Made by a program: the position numbers and the translations under genes. Positions 44,591-55,922 of a DNA stretch of 64,000 nt are shown here, piece after piece. Source of the DNA: Dipteris shenzhenensis (Eukaryota > Polypodiophyta > Polypodiopsida > Gleicheniales); NCBI GenBank assembly GCA_047967505.1, contig CM106539.1. One strand, written 5' to 3'. Below the pieces are notes generated by a model that had not been told where the DNA came from, searched no databases, and saw only the letters and a list, made by a program, of their open reading frames with translations. The stretch's first letter is position 1, and each line of letters starts with the position of its first letter.

Positions 44591-45600
44591 TTGAATCAAT
44601 GGAAGGATTAGACGGGGGGGAGGAGTTCTCAGAGGAGGAAGTTTACATGATGGGGGTGTCTCCAACCTCACCACCTACAGAAAAGCTAACAGCTAGTCCT
44701 CAACAGCTTGAATCTATGCTTTCTTCAGACCTCACTCCAAGTGAGAAAGATGAATTCCTAGAAATGTTCAAAGATTTCCGTGACCTTTTTGCAACTAGCT
44801 ACCACCACCTTCGCCATGTGACTGCCATAGAGCACAAGATAGAGCTAAAGCCTGATGTGAAGCCTGTGGCTCAGAAGTATCGGAGATTAGGGCCCCTATA
44901 GACTGATGCTTTGAACTCAAAGTTGTAGAAACTTGTAGAAGCTAGGTTTATTGTTCCGGTTCACAATACTGAATGGGTTTCACCAGTGGTAGTCACCCCA
45001 AAGGAAAACAACAAGTGGCGAGTCTGCATCTACTATAAGAAACTCAATGCAGCCACCAAGAGGGATCATCATCCTCTGCCCTTTCAAGACCTCATTCTTG
45101 AGAAGGTAAGTGGTCATGAGATGTATACTTTCTGTGATGGTTACTCCGGGTATTATCAAATCAGAATTGCTAAGAAGATGTGCTTAAAACCACATTTGCC
45201 ACACCCTGGGGGACATTTGCATTCAAAGTAATGCCATTTGGCCTCACCAATGCTCCTGCTACCTTTCAAAGATTTATGCAGATGGTGTTTGCTCCTTATT
45301 TGGGAGATTTCTTTGAGGTGTTTTTAGATGATTTCTATATATTCTCGTCACATAAGGAGCATGTCATGAGGGTTGGGTTGGCCTTCCAAAGGGTCAATGA
45401 TGTGAATGGTAGTCTCAACCCTGAGAAATGCACCATTGGAGCCAGTCAAGGGAGGTTACTGGGACCTATTGTCTCATCCAAGGGTGTCAAGCCTAACCTT
45501 GAGAAGGTAGAAGCTATCCTCAAGCTCTCCCTGCCAACAACCAAATGTCAGGTATGCTCATTTGTCAATCTAGCAGGATACTATCGCCGCTTCATTGATC
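44587..45600 (+). pseudogene. gypsy reverse transcriptase
   Basis: It reads HKIELKPDVKPVAQKYRRL, ARFIVPVHNTEWVSPVVV, NKWRVCIYYKKLNAATKRDH, FCDGYSGYYQIRI, then in the next frame TTFATPWGTFAFKVMPFGLT, NAPATFQRFM, VFLDDFYIFS and GYYRRFIDQYAALTRPM. The catalytic Y/FxDD is FLDD. Stops at 44899 and near 44926 replace Gln codons, and a frameshift lies near 45180-45190. Confidence 0.85.
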
Positions 45601-45970
45601 AATATGCTGCTTTGACACGACCCATGACTATGCTATTAAAAGATGGGGTTGATTTCTCTTGGGATGAGGATTATGATCATGGGTTTGCACAAATCAAGAA
45701 TGCTCTGGCTTCAGAACCCATTCTATGCAATCTTGATTGGTCAAAGACTTTTTATATCAATCCTGGGTTTGGTGAGCACACTCTGGCGGGTATTCTTCTC
45801 CAGCAAGGGGAGGATCGGTTCATGTATCCCGTTCGATTTGCTTCTTGACAATTGCTCGACACTGAGCGACGCTATTCAGAGGCTGACAAGCATGCCTTGT
45901 CTTTGGTGTTCTGCATTGAGAAATTTAAGCATTATGTGGCTGGCCAAATGGTTGGCAGTTCTACAAGAAT
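45600..45970 (+). pseudogene. gypsy RNase H (RT-linked)
   Basis: After RT: FYINPGFGEHTLAGILLQQ, FMYPVRFAS, a TGA (45846-45848) where Arg is expected, then QLLDTERRYSEADKHALSLV and FCIEKFKHYVAG. This is the RT_RNaseH_2 type with the TERRYSxAxKHAL signature. A frameshift near 45950 leads into the integrase frame. Confidence 0.8.
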
Positions 45971-47390
45971 ATGACTTTTCTTTCAAAATTGTAAAAGGGG
46001 GTTGTTCCAACTTGAAGAATGCTTTGATTGATTTAGAGGAGTGCCTCGATGTAACCCTTGTAGCGGCCATAGAAGTTGGGGATCCATGGTATGGTGGTAT
46101 CTACAGGTTTCTAACTGTTATCTCCTTTCCTCCTAAAAGTACTAGCTATGAGAGAAAGAAGATCCGAAGAGATAGTAGGCACTACACTCTCTTTGATGGG
46201 GTCTTGTACCGTCAAGGCGTGGATGGGGTACTAAGACGGGCCATTGATGCAGATGAAGTGCCTAAGGTATTGAAGCATTATCATGATGGATTTTGTGGAG
46301 GCCACTATGCCAGTGACTATACAGCTAAGAAGATTTTACATGTTGGATACTATTGGCTAACCTGGTTCAAGGATGTCACTTTGTATTGCAAAGCCTATGA
46401 ACCATGCCAATTCTTTGGTAGGAAGGATTTGCATCCTGGGAAACATCACCCAATGATGTCCATCCATCTGTTTCAGAAGTGGGGAATAGATTTTGTCGTG
46501 CCCTTGCCCATGACTGCCCGCAATAAGAAGTATCTTTTGGTAGCCACTCAGTATGTCACTAAGTGGGCTGAAGCTATCACCCTCCCTGCTGCAAATGGTA
46601 AGGCAGTTTCAAATTTCATATTTGAACATATTTGCACAAGGTTTGGGACACCCATGGAAATGGTATCTGACCATGGGAGTCCATTCTTAAATGAAGCAGT
46701 GGAATTGCTCATGGATCGCATGGGTATTGATCATCGCACTTCTAGCATCTATTATCGAGCATCCATGGGTCAAACGGAGCGGACCAATGGACTCCTTTGT
46801 AAAACCATGGGAAAAATGGTCACAGGGAACAGGAGCAAGTGGGATCAGAAGGTCACTGAAGCCGTGTCGGCTTACAACATCACTCATAAAATGTCTACAG
46901 GTCACACTCCTTTTGAGTTGGTATATGGTACTGAGGCAATTTTACCACTAGAGATAGAGATTCCGGCCTTGAGATCGGCCTTGGGATTGGCACAAGAAGA
47001 GGGGATGATAGAAGATGAACATGTAGAGGCCAGATTGGTACAACTTGAGAAGTTAGATGAAACCCGATGCCTTGCACTACACCAAACAGAGATCCAAAAG
47101 AATCGACAAAAGGCCCGCTTGGATGCTAAGATTCGCAAGGGATGGGAAAGACACTTTGCTGAGGGGGATCTTGTGCTATGCTTTGATAACATATTGGACC
47201 ACCAAATGGATAAGAAGTTTCTACCACTGTGGACCGGTCCTTACAAAGTCATCAAGGAACGTAGCAATGGGTCTGTACAAGTTCAAGAGCTGCATGAGCC
47301 ATATGGAAAGAAAGTGATCAACAAGCGTTATCTCAAGCCCTTCTTTGTGCGTGATGGTGGTCTCAGGCATGGAATTACTGTGCATTCCCT
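45960..47390 (+). CDS. gypsy integrase, intact open segment
   Basis: This is the longest undamaged frame of the element. It has the linker YERKKIRRDSRHYTLFDGVL, the zinc-binding HHCC region (H...H...CKAYEPCQ, the first Cys being displaced or changed), then the catalytic D-D-E core: KWGIDFVVPL, MVSDHGSPF and ASMGQTERTNG. The C terminus has GDLVLCFD, LWTGPYKVIKERSNGSVQV and NKRYLKPFF, the GPY/F-type module. Integrase inserts the cDNA into the genome. No methionine start is needed because it is made as part of a polyprotein. Confidence 0.85.
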
Positions 47391-47393
47391 GCC

Positions 47394-47407
47394 TAGGGGG
47401 GGGAAAC
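47394..47407 (+). promoter_or_regulatory. polypurine tract
   Basis: TAGGGGGGGGAAAC lies directly before the 3' LTR start TGTTATGG. It is the expected plus-strand primer of the gypsy element. Confidence 0.85.
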
Positions 47408-47721
47408 TGTTATGGATAAATTTGACCAAAGTAAAAAGGCATAAATATGAGTGTGTGCTTGTATGTGTGGCAATAGTATAATAAAATATGGAGTGCATAG
47501 GGCCCAGGGTTGAGGTGGCATGGCATGACCATGTGCCACCCTTCCACGTAAGAGGACCCATAAGGTGTGTTGTACATAATCCATGGTAGTAATATTATAA
47601 AATGTTAAGGTGGCATGGCTCCTCCATGTGCCACCCCTCCACCTAGGCGGTCCCATGCCTGCATTTAGTGAGATATGGCCCAAAGTCCATGGGAGAAGTG
47701 ATATAAAATAGGTGGAGATGA
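47408..47721 (+). repeat. truncated gypsy 3' LTR
   Basis: It matches 39656-39969 with about 8 substitutions, then stops at GGTGGAGATG. The following ATAACATTTC also occurs inside the 5' LTR at about 40558, so the break may involve a 13-bp shared motif (ATGATAACATTTC). Confidence 0.85.
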
Positions 47722-48204
47722 TAACATTTCAGTATAATTTATTTTGTCGGTCTTCTAATGTTTATTGAATTGTTGCAAGATGCGTTTGAGCTTAATGAAT
47801 TCTCATCTCAACAGGGTAATATTTACAGCACATTTGGGCGAGATCATTCTTTGGCCCATTACCTTGGCAAGGTTTCAGAGCATATTGTGGTCTTTCACAA
47901 CAAATTTTCTCCTTGAGGTCCTTCAGAGCTGCTGAAGTGCAAGGCATTGTTGTATGCTATCAGATACTCTAACATTACTCGGAATGCCGATAAAGTCATT
48001 TTGGTACACCGCTTAGCTGCTATCAATGCCTTTGGATCGAACATTCATGGCAGAGCATTGATAGCAATGGCTATGTCTTTGGTAGTAGGAGAGGAGGATG
48101 TTAGTGATGTTGCGGCTAGATTTATATCTAGGAATCCACAAGGGGATTCAAAGACCCCTATTCTCGATGTACTCAAACTAGCCAAGAAGAAAGATAGCCT
48201 ATGA
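47722..48204 (+). pseudogene. unknown host-like protein fragment
   Basis: After a CTCAACAG acceptor-like site the frame reads YSTFGRDHSLAHYLGKVSEH, one TGA, then LLYAIRYSNITRNADKVILV, HRLAAINAFGSNIHGRALIA, VGEEDVSDVAARFISRNPQG and ends LKLAKKKDSL. It looks like the C-terminal exon of a helical protein. I do not recognise the family. Its position directly after the truncated LTR suggests sequence at the original target or a later rearrangement. Confidence 0.4.
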
Positions 48205-48404
48205 GGCCTTTTGTATATATAAACATATATTTAAATGGATACATAACTACATGTCTTTATTATTTGTTTTAAGTTATCATTGCTCATCATGAATTCCATT
48301 GTATTTTGTTTAAGTCGTTGATGATATATTTTTTGCATCATTTTAATTGTGTTAATTTAATACATTTCTAGCCAATTTAGTATCATTTTCACCAATTCTA
48401 GGTA

Positions 48405-48680
48405 TCGAAACTCCATTTCTATCAAATCCTAAAGGAATTTCACTATCGCGCAAAAGGAAAAAGTGTGGGACGTTGCCAAGACCCTAGAAAGCCGAAAACC
48501 CACCACGGCGCTTGCTAGGATGCCCAAATTTGCACTGTGGTGGGTTTTGGGCTTTCTAGGGTCCTAGTGACGTCTCGGACACTTTTCCCTTCTGCACAGT
48601 GATGAAATTCCTTCAGGATATGACAGAATTCAAAACTTACATTAAAATGATCAGTTACTGCAGTCATAGAAATGGAGAAT
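48405..48680. repeat. foldback with imperfect 80-100 bp arms
   Basis: The core arms (48428-48516 and about 48530-48617) pair through CCCTAGAAAGCC.AAAACCC and ACCAC, AGTGT and AAGGAATTTCA around a loop of about 20-25 bases. CTCCATTTCTAT at 48409 is matched again inverted at 48668 after a 47-base bulge. The hairpin resembles a small MITE or a plant small-RNA precursor. Confidence 0.8.
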
Positions 48681-48714
48681 ACACAACAATGCGATAGTGT
48701 AGAGAATGTGGATA

Positions 48715-48880
48715 TATTTTATTAAAAAAGATTGGCCCTTGGGCCTTAGATACAAGATAGTGCCGTCAAGGGCAGGGGGTGGTCTAAGTCCTAAGAGTGG
48801 GCTGCAAGAGAATCTAGGGCTTCAAACTTGGGTCACTCCATAGCCGCTTCGCCAGAGCCATGTTCTTGCCCATGACTGTG
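48715..48880 (-). repeat. SINE-like element (weak)
   Basis: On the minus strand TGGCGAAGCGGC (48843-48854) fits the pol III A box consensus, and AGTTTGAAGCC (48818-48828) is close to a B box, only 14 bp apart, which is shorter than normal. The minus-strand end is A/T-rich. I hold this loosely. Confidence 0.3.
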
Positions 48881-48889
48881 ACGCGGAGG

Positions 48890-50030
48890 GATGATTTTTT
48901 CACGTTAGTTTCATTAATAAGCGAAAGTTTTATATGGCTTGTGAAAGTTTATATGCTTTTATAAAAATAAAAGCTTAGTATATTCGCCACAATTTGAAAC
49001 TAAAATTAAAAAAAGAGCTAGGTTTAGCCTTTAAGATTATAAAATTATAAATAAAGTCCATGAAAATTCGCCAAAGTTTTATATAATAAATAAATATATT
49101 TCGAAACTTTCGCCAATATATTATATATACAATTTAAAATTTTGGCTAGATCTATAGAATTAAGCACCAAAAGAGGACTTGTGCAATCAAGAAGACTTGT
49201 GCCCTTATATCCAGCGTACATTTGGCTAACTTAAGCCTATGGTAGGCCCATCATTAGCAATATGTCTACCCCTCATCAAGTCATATAGTAGGGATATATC
49301 TCTTCATGCTTCTATCTTCAACAAGAACATGGAAGGACACTACATACATAGGTAAACAGAAACAACAAGTAGATTCTTAGCAAGAATAATCAAATGATTA
49401 AAATGACACAAAATTAAAGAATGAAATTTTCTATAATGGCCTAGTAGAAGGTGTCTTGTTAGATATTTTAAGTATTTCTTTAGTCATAGTTTATGATTGC
49501 AAAAAGTAGGTAAAAATTCAACTAAATTAATGAATAGAGCTAGAGTAGTGAATATGCAGTAAATCACATATTTAGTTGTGTGTGTGTGTGTGTGAAAATC
49601 TAACTTTAATTTCTCTTTAATTTCATCATGTACTTCTATGCATTTATATTTAATTGTGTGTATGTGTGTGTGTGTGTGTGAAAATCTAACTTTAATTTCA
49701 TCATGTACTTCTATGCATTTATATGTTTAGAAATTTATAACAATGCAAAGAACTCGGGGGGTCCATCTAGGAAATGTATATATACTATGAGAGTTCAAAA
49801 TGAGGGGTGTTTTAATTCTCAAGGCTTACATAAATATATTTATAGCAGGGGTAATTTTATACACCGTTTTTAAATTAACAGGTAGGGTGTGTTTATTCTC
49901 ATATCCAAATTCAAATTTATTTTTTAAATATTCTTTCATCTAGGATGATGTGTAAGAGCATTCACAATTTGTTGATGGGTAGCTCAAAGTTTTAATGTGC
50001 TGAATAGCCCTCACAGTCATGGTAAGTAAA
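48890..50030. other. AT-rich gene-free stretch with (TG)n duplication
   Basis: A (TG)n tract followed by AAAATCTAACTTTAATTT and CATCATGTACTTCTATGC occurs twice (about 49574-49640 and 49652-49725), a local tandem duplication. No gene was recognised. Confidence 0.5.
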
Positions 50031-50460
50031 TATTGGTGTTGGATTTATCCAGATTGGTCTCTCAAGTTCTCCTCAAGTTCCAAACACTCCACAGATCATC
50101 TTGCATGGTGATCAAGATCTTTCCGATTCCAACCATAATAAATTCCTCCTCGACCAAAAATATCAACCAGACCCACAGGAAGATCATCATGAAGTCATTG
50201 TTAGTGTGGAAGGTGGGGCCCTCCATGCCACCCCATAGGCTAAAACCTTCACGAAGAGAATCAAAGAAGCTGCCAGGTCCATTTGGTCAAGGATGGAGAA
50301 AAGATTTAATTTTTTAGATATGCCTATAAAGTCTTTGCTCACTACTCGGGGTGAAGAGAGGAGCAAGGGTTTGGGTAGGAAAACACAAAGGTTTTATAAT
50401 TGTAGTGAAGAATCAAAGACCTCAAGCTCTGTGGCTTCAAGAATTGAATTGTGGCCCGAA
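50030..50460 (+). pseudogene. unassigned TE-like coding fragment
   Basis: Alternating frames read QIILHGDQDLSDSNHNKFLL, then after a stop FTKRIKEAARSIWSRMEKRF and TTRGEERSKGLGRKTQRFYN, ending VASRIELWPE. The composition is protein-like and Lys/Arg/Ser-rich, but no family is recognised. Confidence 0.25.
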
Positions 50461-51918
50461 TGAGAATTCCTACATGCATCACGAATAAGTTATTTCTACT
50501 CATATTAGAATACTCTTGGATAGATAGCCAATTGGATGCTATTGTTAATATTACATGGAAAGTTGATATAGATATAGAGACCTAGTAGGCTATTTCTACA
50601 GTTGACCTAGCAGGCACCATGTTGCTTTATGTAAATCTCATGTAAATACTTTAAGATATATGCCTATGTTTAGGTATGCCTGTGTGAATTCCTACGTTTA
50701 TGCTTCTATGTTTCTATATGCCTCTGCATATGTATGCCTATGTCTATGCTTCTACATTTCTGTATGCATTATGATGTATGTTTATGCTATATGTGAATGC
50801 TAGCATATGCTTTACGCCTATTTAATGAATGCATATCCTTCTATGTGCCTATGTGAATGCATATCCTTCACATCTGTGACCTATAGAGTTTAGATAAACA
50901 ATTATTATTCTGTAGTATGGTCGTCTTGCAACAATCCATCATCCTTCTATGGACCATATCATACGACTTCACACAAATGCAGCTATATCTTCTCATCCAT
51001 CGTTTAATCATGTAGACATTGTGCAAAGGTCTCATTAAAATATACCCCATCATGGATTATTTTCTTTTGCAAAAGAGAAAAAAATTATTAAAAGAAAATA
51101 TTTACATTGCAAAAGTTTTGATCATGTAGGCATTGGAGAGGCATTGCAACTCATGCAAACGTCTCAATAATTGTAAATCAAATTGAATAACTTGACAATA
51201 AAACATCTTATCTTCCTTATTTTAAGGATTGAGTTGTCAATCGAGGGGCTGGCCATGTGTCATCCATTCGATCAATGTGTGTGGGATATGGGGAAAATGG
51301 GGAATGAAATGGTCATCATAACCATCATCGTGGCTCCGTCTCCTGCTATATAGCCTCCGTGCTTTCCATTGTGCTTTCCCTGCCTATGTGCCAAGCTCCC
51401 TGGCGAACAATTTGCACAATGACTCATGCCGAATTACCATAAAAGTAGTTGAAGCCAAAAATGAAGGAGCCTGTGAAACCATCTTGCAAGTACTTGGGAG
51501 TAGCTTATAGATTGCTTAAAGATTGGAGTGTTCATTCGATTGGGGAGCGAGAATTGCATGCATGAAAGAGACATCAAGGAAGCTAAGTGGGCAAGGGTAA
51601 GATGTAGACATCATTTGCTATAGGTGGGGCACTTATCCTCTAAATGTTTCTTGAACTTTCGTCCAATATGTTAGAAGGAAGCATAAGAGCTATCAAATTG
51701 AATCTAGAGTGATGAACCGTGATGGCAACTTAGTCACCGACTTTTGGCATATCCTCGATGTGTTTTGGAATGAGCTCAGCATAGCAGTCAGTGAAGAAGC
51801 CATTCATGATGCACAATGAGTGACCTGGATAGAGGAGATGTTTAAAGGGTTGGTTGGATACTATGTACTTTTTTTGACTACCTAGTACCAATCCAATATG
51901 CTGGCCTGTCCCTTTTCT
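50460..51918. other. no gene recognised
   Basis: From 50640 to 50880 short words (TATGCCT, TTATGCTTCTA, TGTGAATGC) recur irregularly. The remainder is AT-rich without coding signals. An imperfect CAAAAG...ATTGCAAAAG pair lies near 51070-51115. Confidence 0.4.
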
Positions 51919-52164
51919 CTCAGGGTGGTCACTCATCATATGTAACCCTATCACATGAGTTCAACAGAAGGATATTTTTTATTTCTAAAATTTACAGAAA
52001 TAAATATACATAAGGGACTATTTAAAATAGTTTTGGAAAAAATTTACAGATTTGTATAGAAAAGGGGTACATTTTATTAATGAAAAATTTACAGATAAGG
52101 GATTTTAGAAATATGCCTTGAACGCACGTGGTATAGAGGGTTTATACATAGTGACCCCCCCGAG
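51919..52164. mobile_element. MITE, 246 bp, with 15-bp TIR and 8-bp TSD (copy 1)
   Basis: The left end CTCAGGGTGGTCACT and right end AGTGACCCCCCCGAG are near-perfect inverted repeats. The flanks are CCTTTTCT at 51911-51918 and again at 52165-52172, an exact 8-bp target duplication. The interior is AT-rich and non-coding. An 8-bp TSD fits a hAT-type non-autonomous element, although the TIR starts CTC rather than CA(G). Confidence 0.9.
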
Positions 52165-52315
52165 CCTTTTCTAAGGAGGAGTTCCAACCACCTACGGGAT
52201 TAGATTTTAGTGGTGGGGAGGAGGGCATTAGTTTGTCTAAGGTGTATTAAATGATTTGATTATTTTTAGAGGTATGGGTTAAAGTCGATAGTACTGCCAG
52301 TTAGGTGGTCATAAT

Positions 52316-52500
52316 GTAGGCAGTTTTGAGGTATTAGGTTGTGGCTGGTCTTTATGTGAGTATGTCTGGCCTTTACTCTCGTAGCTAAGAGAAGTGTGTG
52401 CCTTTAACGTAGGCAATTTTGAGATATTAGGTTGTGGTTGGTCTTTATGTGAGTATGCCCGGCCTTTGCTATCGTAGCTAAGAGAAGTGTGTGCCTTCCT
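52316..52500. repeat. tandem duplication, 93-bp unit
   Basis: GTAGGCARTTTTGAG starts at 52316 and again at 52409, and both units run through CTAAGAGAAGTGTGTGCCTT. No coding sequence. Confidence 0.85.
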
Positions 52501-52539
52501 CTCCTCTCCCGTGCTATTTTCATTCTGGTGGTAATTGAA

Positions 52540-53215
52540 GGTTCAATTTAATCCATAAAATCAAGCACTGAAGACATGTTAAGTATATTTTCTAGAATGT
52601 CACGGCCCTTAATGAAGCCATTTTTCTTTCCATCCTCTAATTGCATGGATACAATTTGCACCATGATAGCCAACAATGTAGCAATTAATTTATAGGAGAC
52701 ATTAAGCATAGTGATAGGCCTCCAATCACCAACTCTTAGCAACAACCTGCTAGAATCCAGTAACAAGATTTCGATTCCCATCCTGAACTCTATCAATCGA
52801 TTGGACTCCCGGATATGCTTTCTTTTGGTTGCCTAAAAAAACATTTTTGAGGGACAATCTGCCACATTTAGCCATAGATGTCTACTACAATTCTAGACCT
52901 TTCAACCTTAGCCAACTCAAAATCCTTAATGGACAACTCACACTCCACCAATAGGGTAGAAAAATATGCATCCCTTGGATCAGCAACCATTACATGCATA
53001 TTTAGACTTTCCTAAATTACAGACAACAGATAATTATCCTTGCCAAATCTATCTCTTTCTTGCTTGGCCCATCACTTAGCAAAAACGTGGATACCTTGTA
53101 TCCCAACATCACATCTGGTGCATTGGTCCACCACATTTGGTGTGCTTTCCTTTGACATAGATTTAATTTGTTGACAAAATTCCTTATCTATAGCCAATAT
53201 TGACAAATTTAAATG
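52540..53215 (-). pseudogene. LINE (L1-like) reverse transcriptase fragment
   Basis: The minus-strand frame at 52548-52796 reads GDWRPITMLNVSYKLIATLL and KKNGFIKGRDILENILNM, the RT motif 1/2 region of plant L1-type LINEs (W-R-P-I-T/S-L-L-N ... G-F-x-x-G-R-x-I). Upstream (52860-53210) two degraded frames read FAKWWAKQERDRFGKDNYLL and VECELSIKDFELAKVERSRI, compatible with the EN-RT spacer of LINEs. The catalytic FADD box is absent. The fragment lies exactly between the two MITEs. Confidence 0.75.
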
Positions 53216-53224
53216 GCACATCCT

Positions 53225-53471
53225 CTCGGGGGGGTCACTATGTATAAACCCTCTATATCACGTGCGTTCAAGACCTATATTTAAAGTCCCTTATCTATAA
53301 AAAATTTCATTAATAAAATGTACCCCTTTTCTATACAAATCTGTAAATTTTTTCCAAAACTATTTTAAATAGTTCCTAATGTATATTTATTTATGTAAAT
53401 TTTAGAAATTAAAAAAATCCTTCTGTTGAACTCACGTGATAGGGTTACATATGATGAGTGACCCCCCCGAG
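53225..53471. mobile_element. MITE, 247 bp, inverted second copy
   Basis: The left end CTCGGGGGGGTCACT and right end AGTGACCCCCCCGAG form perfect 15-bp inverted repeats (with one extra base before the inner AT). CACATCCT at 53217-53224 recurs at 53472-53479, an exact 8-bp target duplication. The interior is the reverse complement of copy 1 with scattered changes. Confidence 0.9.
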
Positions 53472-53479
53472 CACATCCT

Positions 53480-54780
53480 AGGACCTCCCAATAGGCAAGG
53501 GAATGGAAAAGGTTCACATTAGAGGGGCATGATTTGAAACCCCGAAGCTGGCAAACAACTTCCCCCCCATAGGAGCCTTCACTTGAGTTATCAAGACGAC
53601 CCGCCTTAAAGTGGCCCCCCTTTTTGTGCCTAAGCGTGTAGGCTAATAAATATTATGTAAGGGGGAAGTGAAGGGAGAGGCGGAAAAATACAATTTGGGG
53701 ATAAAACCCAAATTTTGTTGGAACGGCCCCCATTTCCCCCAAAGCTCAGCATCACTGCAACAACTACTTTCAAGCTTCCTTCCTTTATACCCATACGATT
53801 GCATAGCCATAGCCATAGCTGCGAGCTTCCATCCTATTTCTTCATCCCCTTTGCAATTCCTTCTTTCCAATTTGAAGCTCTGCTTTGCTTCCCATTTGTG
53901 AAATTCTACACTTTTCAAGATCTCCTTCCTTCCATCACCCCTATTGTTGCAACAGTGACAAGGCTAAGAGAAGAAAGAGAGAGGTGCAATGGAAGGCCGA
54001 TAATTGAGAAGTAAGCCCTTTGCCTCACATGGTGTTGATCACTGCTTGTGTTTGCCTGTCTCTTCTCATGAAATTTTGAGCCATAACGTAGGTGAGAAGA
54101 AACTTGTAGAGCAGCTACGCATGAGAACTATAGTCTGTTTCCCCTTTTGCGTGCTCCAGAATCCTTCAGATCCTTTAGCAAGCCATGGTGTCCTGCCCTT
54201 AGTCTTCTTGCTCATAGGGACATTCTCGAGTGTTGGGAACAGTGCAAAGTTTCTTCGTTTCTACCAGACACCTGTTCTCCCTGTTTTGCCGGCTCGCATC
54301 TCGTTCTTTGCATCATCACTGCGAGATCTCTTCTCTCCCAAATGGAGTTTTGATAATAGGAGTTCCTTAGATGCGTTTGGAGGCATGAAATCCTGTGATC
54401 TATTCGAGACCACAGAGAGTGAGAGAGACCAAATTTGAAGCTATCTGTCTAGTGAAAATCATAAAGTTCAAGTAACACGAGCCACAGTTGCTCAATGCAA
54501 AGACATCAAAAGAAAGATGTTGTATGATTCAAAAGAAATTTCCACAAGAGTAAGGAGGTGGTTGAAAGCATACCCTCCTAAGGTGCTTGCACGCATTGCA
54601 ATGATAGCGAAGATGAAGGATGGAGCCCAAAGCTCGGGGAGGTGTAGCCTCCAAGTGGTAGAGTGAATGTAAGAGGCACCCGTTGTGCAAAGGATATAAA
54701 GGCGATATAGCCCGGAGGATGAGGCGAGTGAACCATATCCAAAATTCAAACGTGAACTTAGATCCAGAAGCTCCAAAGCA
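53480..54780. other. no gene recognised; possible leader of the hAT remnant
   Basis: Both strands hold Ser/Leu/Pro-rich frames of low complexity and no domain I can name. The segment from 54000 to 54440 is more evenly composed and could be UTR of a lost gene. Confidence 0.35.
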
Positions 54781-54789
54781 CGCAAGCCT

Positions 54790-55828
54790 GGAGAAAGTTG
54801 CCGTGTGGTCCATGTAGATGAAAGTCTAAACGGTAGAGGGGTATTGAGCTCGCCTGAAGGATCTTTACATGTACACAAACTTGATTCAGAATCCAATGCT
54901 AATAACTTAGTGCAAGTTTTGATCCAAGCTTTAAAAGAGTATGGAGGCATGACTGAGTCTGAGATGGTCAAGAGACTTGTTTGTTTTGCATGTGATGGTG
55001 CTTCAGTCTTGCAAGGTTGTCAGAATGGTGTCTCTGTACAAATAGAAACAAAATATGCTCCTTACTGTGTTGGGATACATTGTACGGCTCATCGCACAAA
55101 TCTAGCTTACAAAGTTGTGTCCACATTTCCATCAGTACAATGAATCGAGACTTTGGTTAAAAAAAGCTACTCTTACTTTTGCAAGAGTCCAAAAAGATAC
55201 AATCAATTTAGAGTTATAGCAGAAGCAGTGGGTACAAAAGGGAGGAAGATTTTGAAGAATGTGGATACTAGATGGATATCTTTGTTTCAGCCAGTGAAAA
55301 TATTATGGGATGAATACAAGACTTTGGTCTATTTAATGCATATGGAGGCAGAAGAAGAGGTTGAAAAGGCAGATATTTTGTATCATAAACTGAACAACAT
55401 AGATTTGATATTGGGATTGTGTGGAGTTATTCCACTTTTAGACGAAATGAATATGTTGAGTAAAATGTCTCAATCGAGGATATTTATATCAATGAATATG
55501 TCAAGGCAATAAAACTCACTAATTTGAGTATAACAATAGCATACGATAAGAAGTCAAGCTCCAGTTTTCAAGACGAGAAATTGTTTAAAGATTGGAAAAG
55601 TTTAATAGACCTAGATGGGGATTCCTCTCTTTTAACATGTGACCAAGAAGGATATGTTTGCCTTCGTGCAAACAATCAGGTTTTTAGGATGACGAGAGAA
55701 AACAAACAACACAAAAGACTACAATACATTAAAAAGGAGGCTTTTTTAAAGAAAGTACAAACACGGAAAAATGCCCTTAGTGAAGTTGCAAGTGCAATGG
55801 TACATGAGATCAAAAGTAGGTTTCCATG
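54790..55828 (+). pseudogene. hAT transposase, DUF4371 / ZNF862-like
   Basis: It reads NLVQVLIQALKEYGGMTESE, KRLVCFACDGASVLQGCQNG, GIHCTAHRTNLAYKVV, a TGA at 55141-55143, then SYSYFCKSPKRYNQFRVIAE, GRKILKNVDTRWISLFQPVK and GVIPLLDEMNMLSKMSQ. After a frameshift near 55475: DIYINEYVKAIKLTNL ... EVASAMVHEIKSRFP, then a stop. The F-xADGA...HCxAHRxNL...KNVxTRWIS order is that of hAT-related transposases in the ZNF862/C17orf113-like group. The DNA-binding N terminus and the hAT C-terminal dimerisation domain are both missing. The catalytic D (in ACDGA) is present. Confidence 0.8.
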
Positions 55829-55922
55829 AAATGACCCAACCATCGAACCTTGCATGGTATTTCGTGGTTTCCAAAGCCGAACCATCGAACCTTGCATGCA
55901 AAGTAGGTTTCCACGAAATGAC

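Larger units (their letters stand above)
39656..47721 (+). mobile_element. Ty3/gypsy LTR retrotransposon (Tat-like), near full length
   Basis: The order is 5' LTR, candidate PBS, an extra RNase H frame, gag, CCHC knuckle, protease, reverse transcriptase, RNase H, integrase, polypurine tract, and a truncated 3' LTR. RT-RNH before IN is the Ty3/gypsy order. The LTR starts (39656 and 47408) share about 314 bp with some 8 differences that I counted. Several stop codons and at least one frameshift make it non-autonomous. The extra RNase H suggests the Tat lineage, which carries an archaeal-type RNase H, but here it lies before gag. Confidence 0.85.
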
